From assembly GCA_023460935.1 (NCBI GenBank), contig JAEWOI010000022.1, positions 71,378 to 135,377 on the forward strand: a stretch of DNA of 64,000 bases. Reading direction: 5' to 3'. Shown here in pieces: positions 49,890-59,122 of this stretch. The notes beneath the pieces were generated by a model. That model saw only the letters and a list, made by a program, of their open reading frames with translations. It ran no database searches and was not told the origin of the DNA. Origin of the DNA: Actinomycetes bacterium. Its GTDB lineage: Bacteria; Actinomycetota; Actinomycetes; Propionibacteriales; Propionibacteriaceae. A program made the position numbers and the translations under genes. Positions within the stretch are counted from its first letter, which is position 1. Each line of letters opens with the position of its first letter.

Positions 49890-50306
49890 ATGGATTCACT
49901 GCTCGGGCTGGCCAGCGACCTGCGGATCGCGTGCCAGCGGGTCAGCCGCCGCGTCCGCTACGAGTCGGGCGCCGAGCTCGCCCCGCACCTGGTCAGCGCC
50001 CTGAGCAACCTGCGCAAGCACGCCATGACCCCCGGCGAACTGGCCGAGGTGGAGCGGGTCAGCGCACCGAGCATGACCAGGACCATCAACTGCCTGGCCG
50101 AGCGCGGTCTGGTGACGCGCGCCGGCAACCCGGACGACGGCCGCTCGAAGGTCGTCTCGCTGACCGCGGAGGGCGAGGCTGCCCTGGAGCGGGTCAGCCG
50201 GGCGAGGGACGACTGGATGGTGCACCAGATCGAAGGACTGACGAAGGAGGAGAGGGCCTTGCTGAGTGAGGCGACCAGGCTGTTGAACCGGGTGGTCGGA
50301 CGATGA
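49890..50306 (+). CDS. MarR-family transcriptional regulator
   Basis: 138 residues with a winged helix (S-A-P-S-M-T-R-T-I-N-C-L-A-E-R-G-L-V near residues 59-76 and the D-D-G-R-S-K wing). MarR proteins repress an adjacent transporter until an effector binds. It shares an ATGA overlap with the MFS gene and has the palindrome described immediately upstream, so it most likely represses its own operon. Confidence 0.92.
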   Translation: MDSLLGLASDLRIACQRVSRRVRYESGAELAPHLVSALSNLRKHAMTPGELAEVERVSAPSMTRTINCLAERGLVTRAGNPDDGRSKVVSLTAEGEAALERVSRARDDWMVHQIEGLTKEERALLSEATRLLNRVVGR

Positions 50307-51589
50307 GCGCTGTCACCGTGGAACGGGTGCCGCTGTTCTCGTCCCTCGCGATCCGGAACTACCGGCTGTTCTTCCTCGGCGGCTTCGTCTCCAACATCGG
50401 CACCTGGATGGCGAGGGTCGCCCAGGACTGGCTGGTGCTCACGGTGCTCACGCAGAACTCTGCGATCGCCCTCGGCATCGTCACCGGGCTGCAGTTCCTG
50501 CCCACCGCCGTCCTTGCGCCGTGGGCCGGCACCTTCGCCGACCGCTTCCCCAAGCGCAAGCTGCTGATGGTCACCCAGTTCGGGCTGGCGGTGACGGGGC
50601 TGGCGCTGGCCGTCCTGGTGCTTGGCGGCTGGGTGACCCTGTGGCAGGTCTACCTGCTGGCCATGCTGCAGGGCGTCGCAGCCGCCTTCGACACCCCGGC
50701 CCGGCAGGCGTTCGCACCCGAGATGGTGCCGAGGCACCTGATCGCCAACTCGGTCGGGCTGAACACCACCTCGTTCCACGCGGCCCGACTGGTGGGCCCG
50801 GCCGTGGCCGGCCTGACGATCGCGTGGTGGGGCGTCGGCCCCGCCCTGCTGGTGAACGCCCTGAGCTTCGTCGCGGTGCTGGTGGCGCTGGCAGCGATGC
50901 GCCCGGAAGAGCTCAGCCGGCCGCCGGTGGTGCCGTCCGGTCGGGGCGGGGTGCTGGAGGGCATCCGGTACGTGCGCGGCCGTCCCGACATCATGCTGCT
51001 GCTGTTCGTCGTGTTCATGCTGGGCACCTTCGGGCTGAACTTCCAGCTGACGAACTCGCTGATGGCGACCGCGGCGTTCCACGTCGGCCCGGAGCAGTTC
51101 GGGCTGATGGGCACAGTGCTCGCGCTCGGCTCGCTGAGTGCCGGCCTGCTGGCTGCGCGGCGCACCCAGATCCGGCTGCGGCTGATCCTCTCCGCACTGG
51201 CCGGCTTCACCCTGGCCACGGCGCTGCTCGCCGTGGCGCCGAGCTACACCTGGTACGTCCTGCTGCTGGTGCCCACCGGCCTGTGCGCACTGACAGTGAT
51301 GACGGCTGCCAACACCTCGGTGCAGATGGCGGTCGACCCGGTGATGCGGGGCAGGGTGATGGCGCTCTACATGGCGATCTTCCTCGGCGGCACCCCGCTG
51401 GGCTCGCCACTGATCGGCTGGATCGGCGACGCCTGGGGCCCGCGGTGGACCATCGCGATCGGCTCGATCGCCTGTGGGCTTACCGTGCTGGTGGCCGGGC
51501 TGTACCTCCTGCGCCGCAACGGCTGGGACTGGCCCTGGCGCCGCAGCGCCGACGAGGACCTCCTCGAGGTGCCGGACGCCGCCCGCTGA
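50303..51589 (+). CDS. MFS transporter (MFS_3/EntS-like exporter)
   Basis: 428 residues with about 12 membrane helices. N-R-L... the start N-Y-R-L-F-F-L-G-G, and the D-R-F-P-K-R-K loop between helices 2 and 3, match the MFS_3 group, which includes siderophore exporters and multidrug pumps. With the MarR repressor it forms a two-gene efflux operon. The substrate is unknown. Confidence 0.9.
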   Translation: MSAVTVERVPLFSSLAIRNYRLFFLGGFVSNIGTWMARVAQDWLVLTVLTQNSAIALGIVTGLQFLPTAVLAPWAGTFADRFPKRKLLMVTQFGLAVTGLALAVLVLGGWVTLWQVYLLAMLQGVAAAFDTPARQAFAPEMVPRHLIANSVGLNTTSFHAARLVGPAVAGLTIAWWGVGPALLVNALSFVAVLVALAAMRPEELSRPPVVPSGRGGVLEGIRYVRGRPDIMLLLFVVFMLGTFGLNFQLTNSLMATAAFHVGPEQFGLMGTVLALGSLSAGLLAARRTQIRLRLILSALAGFTLATALLAVAPSYTWYVLLLVPTGLCALTVMTAANTSVQMAVDPVMRGRVMALYMAIFLGGTPLGSPLIGWIGDAWGPRWTIAIGSIACGLTVLVAGLYLLRRNGWDWPWRRSADEDLLEVPDAAR

Positions 51590-51616
51590 CCACCTTGCGC
51601 CCCGAAATCCGACCTT

Positions 51617-51676
51617 GCGCCGCCAAACCCCACCCCGCGCCTCATCCATGAGGCGCAGAGTGGGGTTAGGCGGCGC
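51617..51676. repeat. Large inverted-repeat hairpin between convergent MFS and acyl-CoA ligase genes
   Basis: 29-nt arms (51617-51645 with 51648-51676) match at 26 positions around a 2-nt loop; the core is AACCCCAC..GCGCCTCAT. An ACCTTGCGCC motif is repeated at 51592 and 51612. It probably terminates both genes; the duplication of the motif suggests a dispersed element, different from the other repeat families in this window. Confidence 0.75.
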
Positions 51677-51741
51677 AGAGTGGCCCCGGGGGGTCGGTCG
51701 GAGGGGCAGCCGTGGACGGCCGCGTCGCGGGTCGGCGAGGG

Positions 51742-53424
51742 TCAGCCCGGATGGGCGGCCAGGAACTCCTCGCGTACCTGCTTGCGCAGCACCTTGCCCA
51801 GCATCGAGCGGGGCAGGTCGTCGACCGCGACGATCTGGCGCGGCACCTTGTACCCGGCCACGCGCTCGCGGCAGTAGGCGCGTAGCGCTTCCTCATCCAG
51901 GCTGACCCCGGGCCGCAGCACGACCACGGCCACCACCCGCTCCCCGCCGCTGGGCGCCGGGACGCCCACCACGGCCACGTCCGTCACCTCCGGGTGGCTG
52001 CGCAGCACGGCCTCCACCTCGGACGGCGACACGTTGAACCCGCCGGTGATGATCAGCTCCTTGACCCGGTCGACGATGGTGGTGAACCCGTCGGCGTCGA
52101 CGGTGACGACGTCACCGGTGCGCAGCCAGCCGCCCGGCAGCAGGGTGCGCGCAGTGTCCTCGGGGTTGTTCCAGTAGCCGCCGAAGACCTGCGGGCCCTT
52201 GATCAGCAGCTCCCCCCGCTCGCCGGCGGCGACCTCACGGGTGGGGTCCTCGGTGTCCACCACCCGCATGTAGGTGCTCGGGAACGGGATGCCGATGGTG
52301 CCCGTCCGGCGGGAAGGGTGGAACGGGTTGCCGAGGCACACCGGCGAGGCCTCGGTCATCCCGTAGCCCTCGACCAGCAGGCCGCCGGAGACGCTCTCCC
52401 ACAGCTCCACAACGGAGTCGGGCAGGTTCATCGCTCCGGAGATGCAGTACTTGGCCGACCTCAGGCTCACCCCGCGCTCCTTCGCGCGCTGGGCGGTCTT
52501 CTCGTAGATCGGCGGGACAGCGCAGTAGACCGTTGGCGGCGACTTCCTGGCTGCGTCCAGCACCAGGTCGACGTCGAACGCCGGGAAGATCACCAGCCGC
52601 GCCTGCTTGAGGATTCCGTAGGTGAGGAAGAGCGTCATGCCGAACGCGTGGAACATCGGCAGGATCGCGTAGAACACCTCCTTGCGGTACTGCGCGCCGT
52701 ACATCCAGGCCTCGCCCTGGCGGGCGTTCGCGAACAGGTTCAGGTGGCTCAGCATCGCGCCCTTGGGCACGCCAGTGGTGCCGGACGTGTACTGGATCAC
52801 AGCCAGGTCCAGCACGTCCGGACGGGGATGCGAGGCCGCCAGCGGCGGCGCGGCCAGCAGCTTGCGCCAGGGGATCGTCCCGGGCGCCGGCTGGGTCAGC
52901 CGGTCGCGGGTGGCGCGCAGCTTCGGCACCGGCAGCTGCAGCGCCAGGCGCTTCAGCGGCGGGAACGCGTCCAGCAGGTTCACCGAGACCACGTGCTGCA
53001 GCGGGATGTCGTCGGGCAGCGAGCGCAGCTTGGCCACTGCTGCGTCCCAGCAGATCGCCACCCTGGCGGCGTGGTCCTCGAACAGGTGCCGCAACTCGCG
53101 CTCGGTGTACAGCGGGTTGTGCTCGACCACCACCGCGCCCAGCCGCAGGATCGCGTAGAACGCGACCACGTGCTGGGGGCAGTTGGGCAACACCATTGCC
53201 ACCCGGTCCCCGGCCTGGACGCCGAGCCGGCGCAGGCCCTCGGCTGCCCGTTCGATCTGGTCGCCGAGCTGGGCGTAAGTGGTGGTGCGGCCGAAGAACT
53301 CGGTGGCCACGGCATCCCCGGCCTCGGCCACCGACCGCTCGTACAGCGCGACCAGCGACTCGGTCGGCAATTCGATCTCGGCCGGGACCCCCGGCTGGTA
53401 GTGCCTCACCCAGGGTGCGTCCAT
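51742..53424 (-). CDS. Long-chain acyl-CoA synthetase/AMP-binding ligase (FadD-like)
   Basis: 560 residues. The ATP-binding P-loop is Y-T-S-G-T-T-G-V-P-K-G; G-Y-G-M-T-E-A-S-P near residue 360 and the adenylate-forming K of the C-terminal domain (P-R-S-M-L-G-K-V-L) are present. It activates a fatty acid as acyl-AMP then acyl-CoA in the cytoplasm. ATG 53424 follows TAGGGT (53437-53432) by 7 nt, so it is probably leaderless; the longer open frame upstream is not supported. Confidence 0.9.
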   Translation of the reverse strand: MDAPWVRHYQPGVPAEIELPTESLVALYERSVAEAGDAVATEFFGRTTTYAQLGDQIERAAEGLRRLGVQAGDRVAMVLPNCPQHVVAFYAILRLGAVVVEHNPLYTERELRHLFEDHAARVAICWDAAVAKLRSLPDDIPLQHVVSVNLLDAFPPLKRLALQLPVPKLRATRDRLTQPAPGTIPWRKLLAAPPLAASHPRPDVLDLAVIQYTSGTTGVPKGAMLSHLNLFANARQGEAWMYGAQYRKEVFYAILPMFHAFGMTLFLTYGILKQARLVIFPAFDVDLVLDAARKSPPTVYCAVPPIYEKTAQRAKERGVSLRSAKYCISGAMNLPDSVVELWESVSGGLLVEGYGMTEASPVCLGNPFHPSRRTGTIGIPFPSTYMRVVDTEDPTREVAAGERGELLIKGPQVFGGYWNNPEDTARTLLPGGWLRTGDVVTVDADGFTTIVDRVKELIITGGFNVSPSEVEAVLRSHPEVTDVAVVGVPAPSGGERVVAVVVLRPGVSLDEEALRAYCRERVAGYKVPRQIVAVDDLPRSMLGKVLRKQVREEFLAAHPG

Positions 53425-53516
53425 GCCAGCGACCCTAGTGCCAGCCGGGGTGGCCGCGGGGCGGGAACGGCGGGCCCGCCGGCCCCGCGCCGTGCGGGGC
53501 AGCGGACGGGCAGGGG

Positions 53517-54002
53517 CTAGAGGTCCACCACCTCGTTGTCGCCCTCCACCCGCTTGCCGGTGACGGCGGACTTGACCAGGTTCACCAGCTGGGTGACCCG
53601 GCCACCGGGGGAGTCCCAGTACTCGGCGGTGTCCCCGGCCACCTCGATCAGCACGTTGTTCGGGTTCTCCGGGCCGCCCTCGAGCCAGGCGTCGGTGAAG
53701 GTGTCCCACAGCTCCTGCAGCTTGGCGACGTCGTCGACCACCCGGGCCGTTCCGGACACCGACACCCACGACCCCGAGCCGCTGTAGGCGACGTTCACGG
53801 CCGGGTTCGCCTGCAGCGCGCGCACCTTCGGGGTGTCGCGCTCGGTGATGAAGTAGATGGTGCCGTCGAAGTCGACATCCTGGGTGGCCATCGGGTGCGA
53901 CACCAGCCGTCCGTCCAGGTCGGTGTGGGTGAGCATCGCCACCCGGGTGTCCCGGATCAGCTCGGTGACCTTCTGGTGGGCGCCGGCGGTCGGTTCGGTC
54001 AT
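53517..54002 (-). CDS. Pyridoxamine 5'-phosphate oxidase-like (general stress protein 26) family protein
   Basis: 161 residues of the split-barrel flavin-binding fold: M-A-T-Q-D-V-D-F-D-G-T-I-Y-F-I near residues 38-52, and V-N-V-A-Y-S-G-S-G-S-W-V-S-V-S-G-T-A. These match the COG3871 group, which bind FMN, FAD or F420 and are often stress-induced. There is no biochemical clue to the substrate. GAGGAG precedes ATG 54002. Confidence 0.8.
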   Translation of the reverse strand: MTEPTAGAHQKVTELIRDTRVAMLTHTDLDGRLVSHPMATQDVDFDGTIYFITERDTPKVRALQANPAVNVAYSGSGSWVSVSGTARVVDDVAKLQELWDTFTDAWLEGGPENPNNVLIEVAGDTAEYWDSPGGRVTQLVNLVKSAVTGKRVEGDNEVVDL

Positions 54003-54112
54003 GGTTCGCTGCTCCTCGTTGGGGGTCGTCGGTCCTCCCCGGTAGCTACCCGATCACCGGCTGCGCAACCCCCACCGCTTGTCCGGTCCCGCCCCGGGGT
54101 ACCCCTTGAGGC

Positions 54113-54817
54113 ATGAGCACCCCACAGCCCGAGCGGCACGGTGACCGTGAAGCAGCACGCACGCACAGCCAGGACCCCCGGCCGACGCCGGCGGCGCCCG
54201 GACGCGACCGGACCGACGCCCCGGACGCGCCGATCGACCCCCGCACCGATGCCCGTGTCCGGCGCGGGGACGTGGTCGCCAACGAGCGCGCCCGTTTCGG
54301 CGGGGTGAAGGTCGGCTCGGCGTTCTTCGGCTGGCTGGCCGCCACCGGCATGACGGTGATCCTCACCGCGCTGCTGGCCGGCGCGGGAACCGCGATCGGC
54401 CTGGCGACGAACACCGACCTGGGCACCGCGGCCGGGACGGCCGACCCGGTGACGATCGGCATCGCCGGCATCGTCGCGCTCGGCGTGATCGTGTTCGTCG
54501 CCTACTACTGCGGCGGCTACGTCGCCGGACGGATGGCCCGGTTCAACGGGCTCAGCCAGGGCGCCGCGGTGTGGGTGTGGGCGGTCGCCGTTGCGCTGCT
54601 CGTCGCACTGGTCAGCGCGGCCGCCGGCGGCGGCTGGGACGTGCTGTCCCGGCTCAACACGCTCCCGCGGATTCCGGTGGGGCAGGGCGAGCTGACCACC
54701 GCCGGCGTGACGGCCCTGGTGGTCGGGGCCCTGACCAGCCTCGCCGGGGCACTGCTCGGCGGGTTGGCCGGGATGCGGTTCCATCGTCGCGTGGACCGCG
54801 CCGGCCTGGGCGACTGA
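54113..54817 (+). CDS. Four-helix membrane protein of unknown function
   Basis: 234 residues. A hydrophilic N-terminus (~1-62, rich in Arg, Pro, Asp) precedes four hydrophobic segments (F-F-G-W-L-A-A-T-G-M-T-V-I-L-T-A-L; I-A-G-I-V-A-L-G-V-I-V-F-V-A; A-V-A-L-L-V-A-L-V-S-A; a last one with G-A-L-L-G-G-L-A-G). A C-G-G-Y-V-A-G-R-M-A-R-F-N-G motif sits between helices 2 and 3 and is the best search handle. I do not recognise a characterised family. It stands between PPOX-like and tag genes and may be monocistronic. Confidence 0.7.
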   Translation: MSTPQPERHGDREAARTHSQDPRPTPAAPGRDRTDAPDAPIDPRTDARVRRGDVVANERARFGGVKVGSAFFGWLAATGMTVILTALLAGAGTAIGLATNTDLGTAAGTADPVTIGIAGIVALGVIVFVAYYCGGYVAGRMARFNGLSQGAAVWVWAVAVALLVALVSAAAGGGWDVLSRLNTLPRIPVGQGELTTAGVTALVVGALTSLAGALLGGLAGMRFHRRVDRAGLGD

Positions 54818-54910
54818 GGGCAGGGCGCGCCGGACGCTTCCGCCGGCAGGACCGGTCGGCCACGCGTCGGCCGCCGGCGTTAGCATGAGCCGGCGAAGGG
54901 AGGCACCGGC

Positions 54911-55480
54911 ATGGGTGAGCGCTGCGGCTGGGCCGGCACCGACCCGCTGCTGGTCGCCTACCACGACCTGGAGTGGGGGGTGCCGGAGCGCGACCCGCGC
55001 GCGCTCTACGAGAAGCTGGTGCTGGACGGCTTCCAGGCCGGGCTGAGCTGGTCGACGATCCTGCGCAAGCGGGGCAACTTCCGGGCGGCGTTCGAAGGCT
55101 TCGACCCCCACGTCGTCGCGGCCTGGGGTGAGCCCGAGGTGGCGCGGCTGCTGGGCGACGCGGGCATCGTCCGGCACCGCGGCAAGATCGAGGCAGCCAT
55201 CACCAACGCCAGGGCCTGGCAGGCGATCCAGGCCGGCGAGGGCTTCACCGAGTTCGTCTGGGGCCACTTCCCCGGCGCGCCGGTGCAGCACCACTTCACC
55301 GGGCTCGGCGAGGTGCCGGCCACCAGCCCTGAGGGCGACGCGCTGTCGAAGAGCCTCCGGCGGGCCGGCTTCAGGTTCTGCGGTCCAACGATCGTCTACG
55401 CCTTCGCCCAGGCCGTCGGGCTGGTCAACGACCACGTCGTCAGCTGTCCTGCGCACGAGCGGGTCGCAGCCCTCGCATGA
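54911..55480 (+). CDS. tag: DNA-3-methyladenine glycosylase I
   Basis: 189 residues. R-C-G-W-A and Y-H-D-L-E-W-G-V near the start, G-F-Q-A-G-L-S-W-S-T-I-L-R-K-R, and the C-terminal H-V-V-S-C-P-A-H are diagnostic; the Cys and His residues form the zinc site. It excises 3-methyladenine in base excision repair. ATG 54911 follows GGGAGG. It overlaps the EamA gene by 4 bp. Confidence 0.95.
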   Translation: MGERCGWAGTDPLLVAYHDLEWGVPERDPRALYEKLVLDGFQAGLSWSTILRKRGNFRAAFEGFDPHVVAAWGEPEVARLLGDAGIVRHRGKIEAAITNARAWQAIQAGEGFTEFVWGHFPGAPVQHHFTGLGEVPATSPEGDALSKSLRRAGFRFCGPTIVYAFAQAVGLVNDHVVSCPAHERVAALA

Positions 55481-56355
55481 CGCCTGCTCCGGACGCCGGA
55501 CGGGGGCTGCCGGCCTGGCTCAGCCCCGTGTGGCTGGTGGTCGGTTCGATCGTGTCGGTGCAACTCGGCGCCGCGGTGGCCAAGTCGCTCTTCGGCCTGG
55601 CCGACCCCACTGCGATCGCCTGGCTGCGGATGGCGGCTGCAGCGGTGATCTTCTGGACCATCGCCCGGCCGAGGCTGGCCGGCCGCACCTGGCCGGAGTG
55701 GCGGGTGGTGATCGGCTACGGCATCGCCCTAGCCACGATGAACTGGGCGATCTACCAGTCGTTCGCAAGGATCCCGATCGGCCTGGCCGTGACCATCGAG
55801 TTCCTCGGCCCACTCGGGGTGGCGCTGGTCGGCTCCCGCCGGGCCCGCGACCTGGCCTGGGTGGGTCTGGCCGGGGTCGGGGTGGCGCTGCTGGGGGTGT
55901 TCCCGGCCACCGTCGACTGGGTCGGGGTCGGCTACGCCCTGCTGGCCGGGGCGGCCTGGGCGGGCTACATCCTGCTCTCGGGCCCCACCGGCAGGCACTG
56001 GTCGGGGGTGACCGGGGTCAGTGTCGGGTCACTGGTCGGAGCCCTGGTCTTCCTCGGCCCCGGCCTGGCCGCCGGCGGGCCGGCGCTGTGGCAGCCGTAC
56101 GTCGTTGGGCTGGCCGTGCTGGTCGGCGTGATGAGCTCTGTGATCCCCTACGGCCTGGAGATGATCGCGCTGCGCACGATCCCGTCCGGGACGTTCGGGA
56201 TCCTGATGAGCCTCGAGCCGGCGGCGGCGGCCCTGGCCGCACTGCTGCTGCTCGGTGAGCAGCTGAGCCCGGTCGAGGTTGTGGCGATGGCTTGCGTGAT
56301 CGTGGCCTCGGTCGGTTCCACCCGGGCGCTGGCGCAGGCCCCGTCGCCGAACTAG
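55477..56355 (+). CDS. EamA/RhtA-type drug/metabolite transporter
   Basis: 292 residues with ten predicted helices in two EamA repeats. W-L-R-M-A-A-A-A-V and F-L-G-P-L-G-V-A-L-V-G-S are typical of the RhtA subgroup (threonine/homoserine exporters and related). Direction and substrate are not determined. It is co-translated with tag but unlikely to be functionally tied to it. Confidence 0.88.
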   Translation: MTPAPDAGRGLPAWLSPVWLVVGSIVSVQLGAAVAKSLFGLADPTAIAWLRMAAAAVIFWTIARPRLAGRTWPEWRVVIGYGIALATMNWAIYQSFARIPIGLAVTIEFLGPLGVALVGSRRARDLAWVGLAGVGVALLGVFPATVDWVGVGYALLAGAAWAGYILLSGPTGRHWSGVTGVSVGSLVGALVFLGPGLAAGGPALWQPYVVGLAVLVGVMSSVIPYGLEMIALRTIPSGTFGILMSLEPAAAALAALLLLGEQLSPVEVVAMACVIVASVGSTRALAQAPSPN

Positions 56356-57233
56356 GTGGCGAGCCCGCCCAGCGGCAGCGGGCTGCGCACTCCCGCCCGC
56401 CCGAGCGCCTGCAGGCAGCGTTCCAGCAGGGCACGCTGCAACCCCCAGTGCTGGTTCGGCGCCGTGCGGGCGGTGATCCGGATCGTCATGGCCGTTGCGG
56501 TGACCGCGTTCACCCCGGCGACGTTCGGCTTGTCGAGCAGCACGTCGGCGAAGGCCGGGTCCTGCTCGACGTCCGCGGCCACCTGCTCCAGGATCCCGAT
56601 CACCTTGCCTGCGTCCTCGTCGTAGGCAACGGGCACGTCGATGATCGCAGTCGACCACCCCTGGCTCTGGTTGCCCACCCGCAGGATCTCCCCGTTGCGG
56701 ACGTACCACACAGTGCCGGTCGCGTCGCGGAGCCGGGTGACCCGGAGGCCCACCTCCTCCACCGTCCCGGTGACCTCGCCGGTGTCGACCAGGTCGCCCA
56801 CCCCGTACTGGTCCTCCATGATCATGAAGATCCCGGAGAGGAAGTCCTTCACCAGGCTCTGGGCGCCGAACGCCAGCGCGACCCCGCCCACGCCAGCAGA
56901 AGCCAGCAGGGGTGCGAGCGGCACGTCCACGATCGCGAGGATCGTGAGCAGGCTGACCACGCTCACAGTGACCGTGACCAGGCTGATCAGCAGGGAACCG
57001 AGGGTCGCGGTGCGCTGCTCGTAGCGTTCCTGGCGGCTCAGGGTCACCGCGGAGAGCACCTTCTCAGCCCTGGTCTCCGTGCCCGCGCGGCGCGCCTTCG
57101 CGCGGGCGAGGGCGTGCCGGGTGGTGCTGCGGATCAGCCGCACGAGCAGGAAGCGGCCGAGCACCGCAGCCAGCAGCACGACCAGGATCGACACCGCGTC
57201 GGAGCTCCACAGCCAGGCCAGCTCAGGATTCAT
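56352..57233 (-). CDS. Small-conductance mechanosensitive channel (MscS family)
   Basis: 293 residues. Three N-terminal membrane helices lead to the pore-lining helix with G-V-G-G-V-A-L-A-F-G-A-Q-S-L-V-K-D; the beta domain (V-G-D-L-V-D-T-G-E-V-T-G-T-V-E-E-V) and cytoplasmic cage follow. The channel opens on hypo-osmotic tension. ATG 57233 has GGGGAGAA seven bases upstream. It is tail-to-tail with EamA, overlapping by 4 bp. Confidence 0.94.
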   Translation of the reverse strand: MNPELAWLWSSDAVSILVVLLAAVLGRFLLVRLIRSTTRHALARAKARRAGTETRAEKVLSAVTLSRQERYEQRTATLGSLLISLVTVTVSVVSLLTILAIVDVPLAPLLASAGVGGVALAFGAQSLVKDFLSGIFMIMEDQYGVGDLVDTGEVTGTVEEVGLRVTRLRDATGTVWYVRNGEILRVGNQSQGWSTAIIDVPVAYDEDAGKVIGILEQVAADVEQDPAFADVLLDKPNVAGVNAVTATAMTIRITARTAPNQHWGLQRALLERCLQALGRAGVRSPLPLGGLAT

Positions 57234-57364
57234 GCCGACATTCTCCCCGATCACGCCCGGTGCGCGCCGCCGGGGCGGGTGCGGGTGGGCAGGAGGGCAG
57301 GAATACTGTTGCCACACCGGGCGTTGGCATGGATAGTTGAATACGCAACCATTTTGGAGCAGGC

Positions 57365-58528
57365 ATGCAGATCGGCATCTTCAGCGTCGGCGACATCACG
57401 CCGGACCCGACCACCGGGCGCACCCCGTCCGAGCACGAGCGGATCCTCGCAGCAGTCACCCTGGCGAAGAAGGCCGAGGAGATCGGCCTGGACGTCTTCG
57501 CCACCGGTGAGCACCACAACCCGCCGTTCCACCCGAGTTCGCCGACCACCCTGCTCGGCTTCATCGCAGCGCAGACCGAGCGCATCATCCTGTCCACCGC
57601 CACGACGCTGATCACCACCAACGACCCGGTGAAGATCGCCGAGGACTACGCGGTGCTGCAGCACCTGGCCGAGGGCAGGGTGGACCTGATGATGGGCCGC
57701 GGCAACACCGGCCCGGTCTACCCGTGGTTCGGCCGCGACATCCGCGACGGCATCGCCCTCGCGATCGAGAACTACGCCCTGCTCCGCCGGCTGTGGCGTG
57801 AGGACGTCGTGAACTGGGAGGGTCGCTTCCGCACGCCGCTGCAGGGCTTCACCCTCGCCCCGCGCCCGCTGGACGACGTCCCGCCGTTCGTCTGGCACGG
57901 CTCGATCCGCAGCCCCGAGATCGCAGAACAGGCCGCCTACTACGGCGACGGCTTCTTCCACAACAACATCTTCTGGAACCTGGCGCACACCAGGAAGATG
58001 GTGAACCTCTACCGGCGGCGCTTCGAGCACCACGGCCACGGGCCGGCCGACACCGCGATCGTCGGCCTCGGTGGGCAGTTCTTCATGCGCCGCAACTCCC
58101 AGGAAGCGGTGCGGGAGTTCCGTCCGTACTTCGACGTCGCGCCGGTCTACGGCTACGGGCCCAGCCTGGAGGAGTTCATGGCCGAGACGCCGCTGACCGT
58201 CGGCTCGCCGCAGCAGGTGCTGGAGCGGACGCTCTCGTTCACCGGCGAGGTGGGGCACTACCAGCGCCAGCTGTTCCTGGTGGACCATGCCGGGCTGCCG
58301 CTGAAGACGGTGCTGGAGCAGCTCGACCTGCTCGGGGAGATCCTGCCCGACCTGCGCAAGGGCTTCGCTGAAGGCCGGCCCGCGCACGTCCCGGATGCGC
58401 CGACCCACGCCTCGCTGCTGGCGGCCAAGACCCCGGCCGTGGCCGAGGTGGAGGCGAAGCCGGCCAGGCTGGACGACGTCACCGGCCGTTCGCCCGAGCC
58501 GAGCGCGATCGCCCTGGAGGCGCGATGA
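57365..58528 (+). CDS. LLM-class FMN-dependent monooxygenase (CE1758 family)
   Basis: 387 residues of bacterial luciferase-like TIM-barrel type. M-Q-I-G-I-F-S-V-G-D, G-E-H-H-N-P-P-F and S-T-A-T-T-L-I-T-T-N-D-P are typical of the CE1758 group. The next gene, overlapping by 4 bp, is an FMN reductase of the CE1759 group, which could supply reduced FMN. The pair's substrate is unknown in the literature I know. The upstream region (57303-57364) has GTTG-AATACG-CAAC and a GGAG ribosome site. Confidence 0.88.
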   Translation: MQIGIFSVGDITPDPTTGRTPSEHERILAAVTLAKKAEEIGLDVFATGEHHNPPFHPSSPTTLLGFIAAQTERIILSTATTLITTNDPVKIAEDYAVLQHLAEGRVDLMMGRGNTGPVYPWFGRDIRDGIALAIENYALLRRLWREDVVNWEGRFRTPLQGFTLAPRPLDDVPPFVWHGSIRSPEIAEQAAYYGDGFFHNNIFWNLAHTRKMVNLYRRRFEHHGHGPADTAIVGLGGQFFMRRNSQEAVREFRPYFDVAPVYGYGPSLEEFMAETPLTVGSPQQVLERTLSFTGEVGHYQRQLFLVDHAGLPLKTVLEQLDLLGEILPDLRKGFAEGRPAHVPDAPTHASLLAAKTPAVAEVEAKPARLDDVTGRSPEPSAIALEAR

Positions 58529-59121
58529 CCGGCATCGTCCTGGTCACGGCCGGGCACGGCACCCCTTCGTCCAGCCGGCTGCTGGGCGAGCGCCTGGCCG
58601 ACGCCACCGTGGCCGAGCTGGCCCGCGCCGGCGGCACGGCGGAGGTCACCCACCTCGAACTGCGCACCATGGCCGGCGACCTGGCCAACCACGTCGCCAC
58701 CAGGATCCCGTCCGCGAGGTTGCGGGAGGCGTTCGAAGCGGTTCGCGGCGCGGACGGGCTGATCGCGGTCACCCCGATCTACAACGGCTCGTACTCGGGG
58801 CTGTTCAAGCTGTTCTTCGACTCCATCGACGAGGGTGCGCTGGCCGGTCGCCCGGTGCTGATGGCCGCCACCGGCGGGACGGCGAGGCACTCGCTCGCCA
58901 TCGACCACGCGATGCTGCCGATGTTCTACTACCTGAAGGCGCTGCCAGCACCCCACCCGGTGTTCGCAGCGACGAAGGACTGGGGCACCACCGGGGGCAA
59001 GCTCGAGCGCCGCACGGCCCGGGCTGCGCAGGCCTTCGCCCGGCTCGTGCTCAGCGCCGGCCCGGCGAAGCCGTCCGACGAGTTCGAGGTGACCGACTTC
59101 TCCGACCTGCTGCCTGGCTGA
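58525..59121 (+). CDS. NAD(P)H-dependent FMN reductase (CE1759 family)
   Basis: 198 residues, flavodoxin-like: T-A-G-H-G-T-P-S-S-S-R near the N-terminus and the T-P-I-Y-N-G-S-Y-S-G-L-F-K-L-F-F active-site segment. It reduces FMN with NAD(P)H and is predicted to feed the preceding monooxygenase. The ATG overlaps the preceding stop (ATGA), so 1:1 coupled translation is likely. A palindromic repeat terminator follows. Confidence 0.88.
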   Translation: MTGIVLVTAGHGTPSSSRLLGERLADATVAELARAGGTAEVTHLELRTMAGDLANHVATRIPSARLREAFEAVRGADGLIAVTPIYNGSYSGLFKLFFDSIDEGALAGRPVLMAATGGTARHSLAIDHAMLPMFYYLKALPAPHPVFAATKDWGTTGGKLERRTARAAQAFARLVLSAGPAKPSDEFEVTDFSDLLPG

Positions 59122-59122
59122 T

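Noticed and set aside
49890..51589. MarR/MFS pair as part of a biosynthetic gene cluster
   Set aside because: No biosynthetic core genes nearby; the acyl-CoA ligase next to it is convergent and separated by a terminator-like hairpin.
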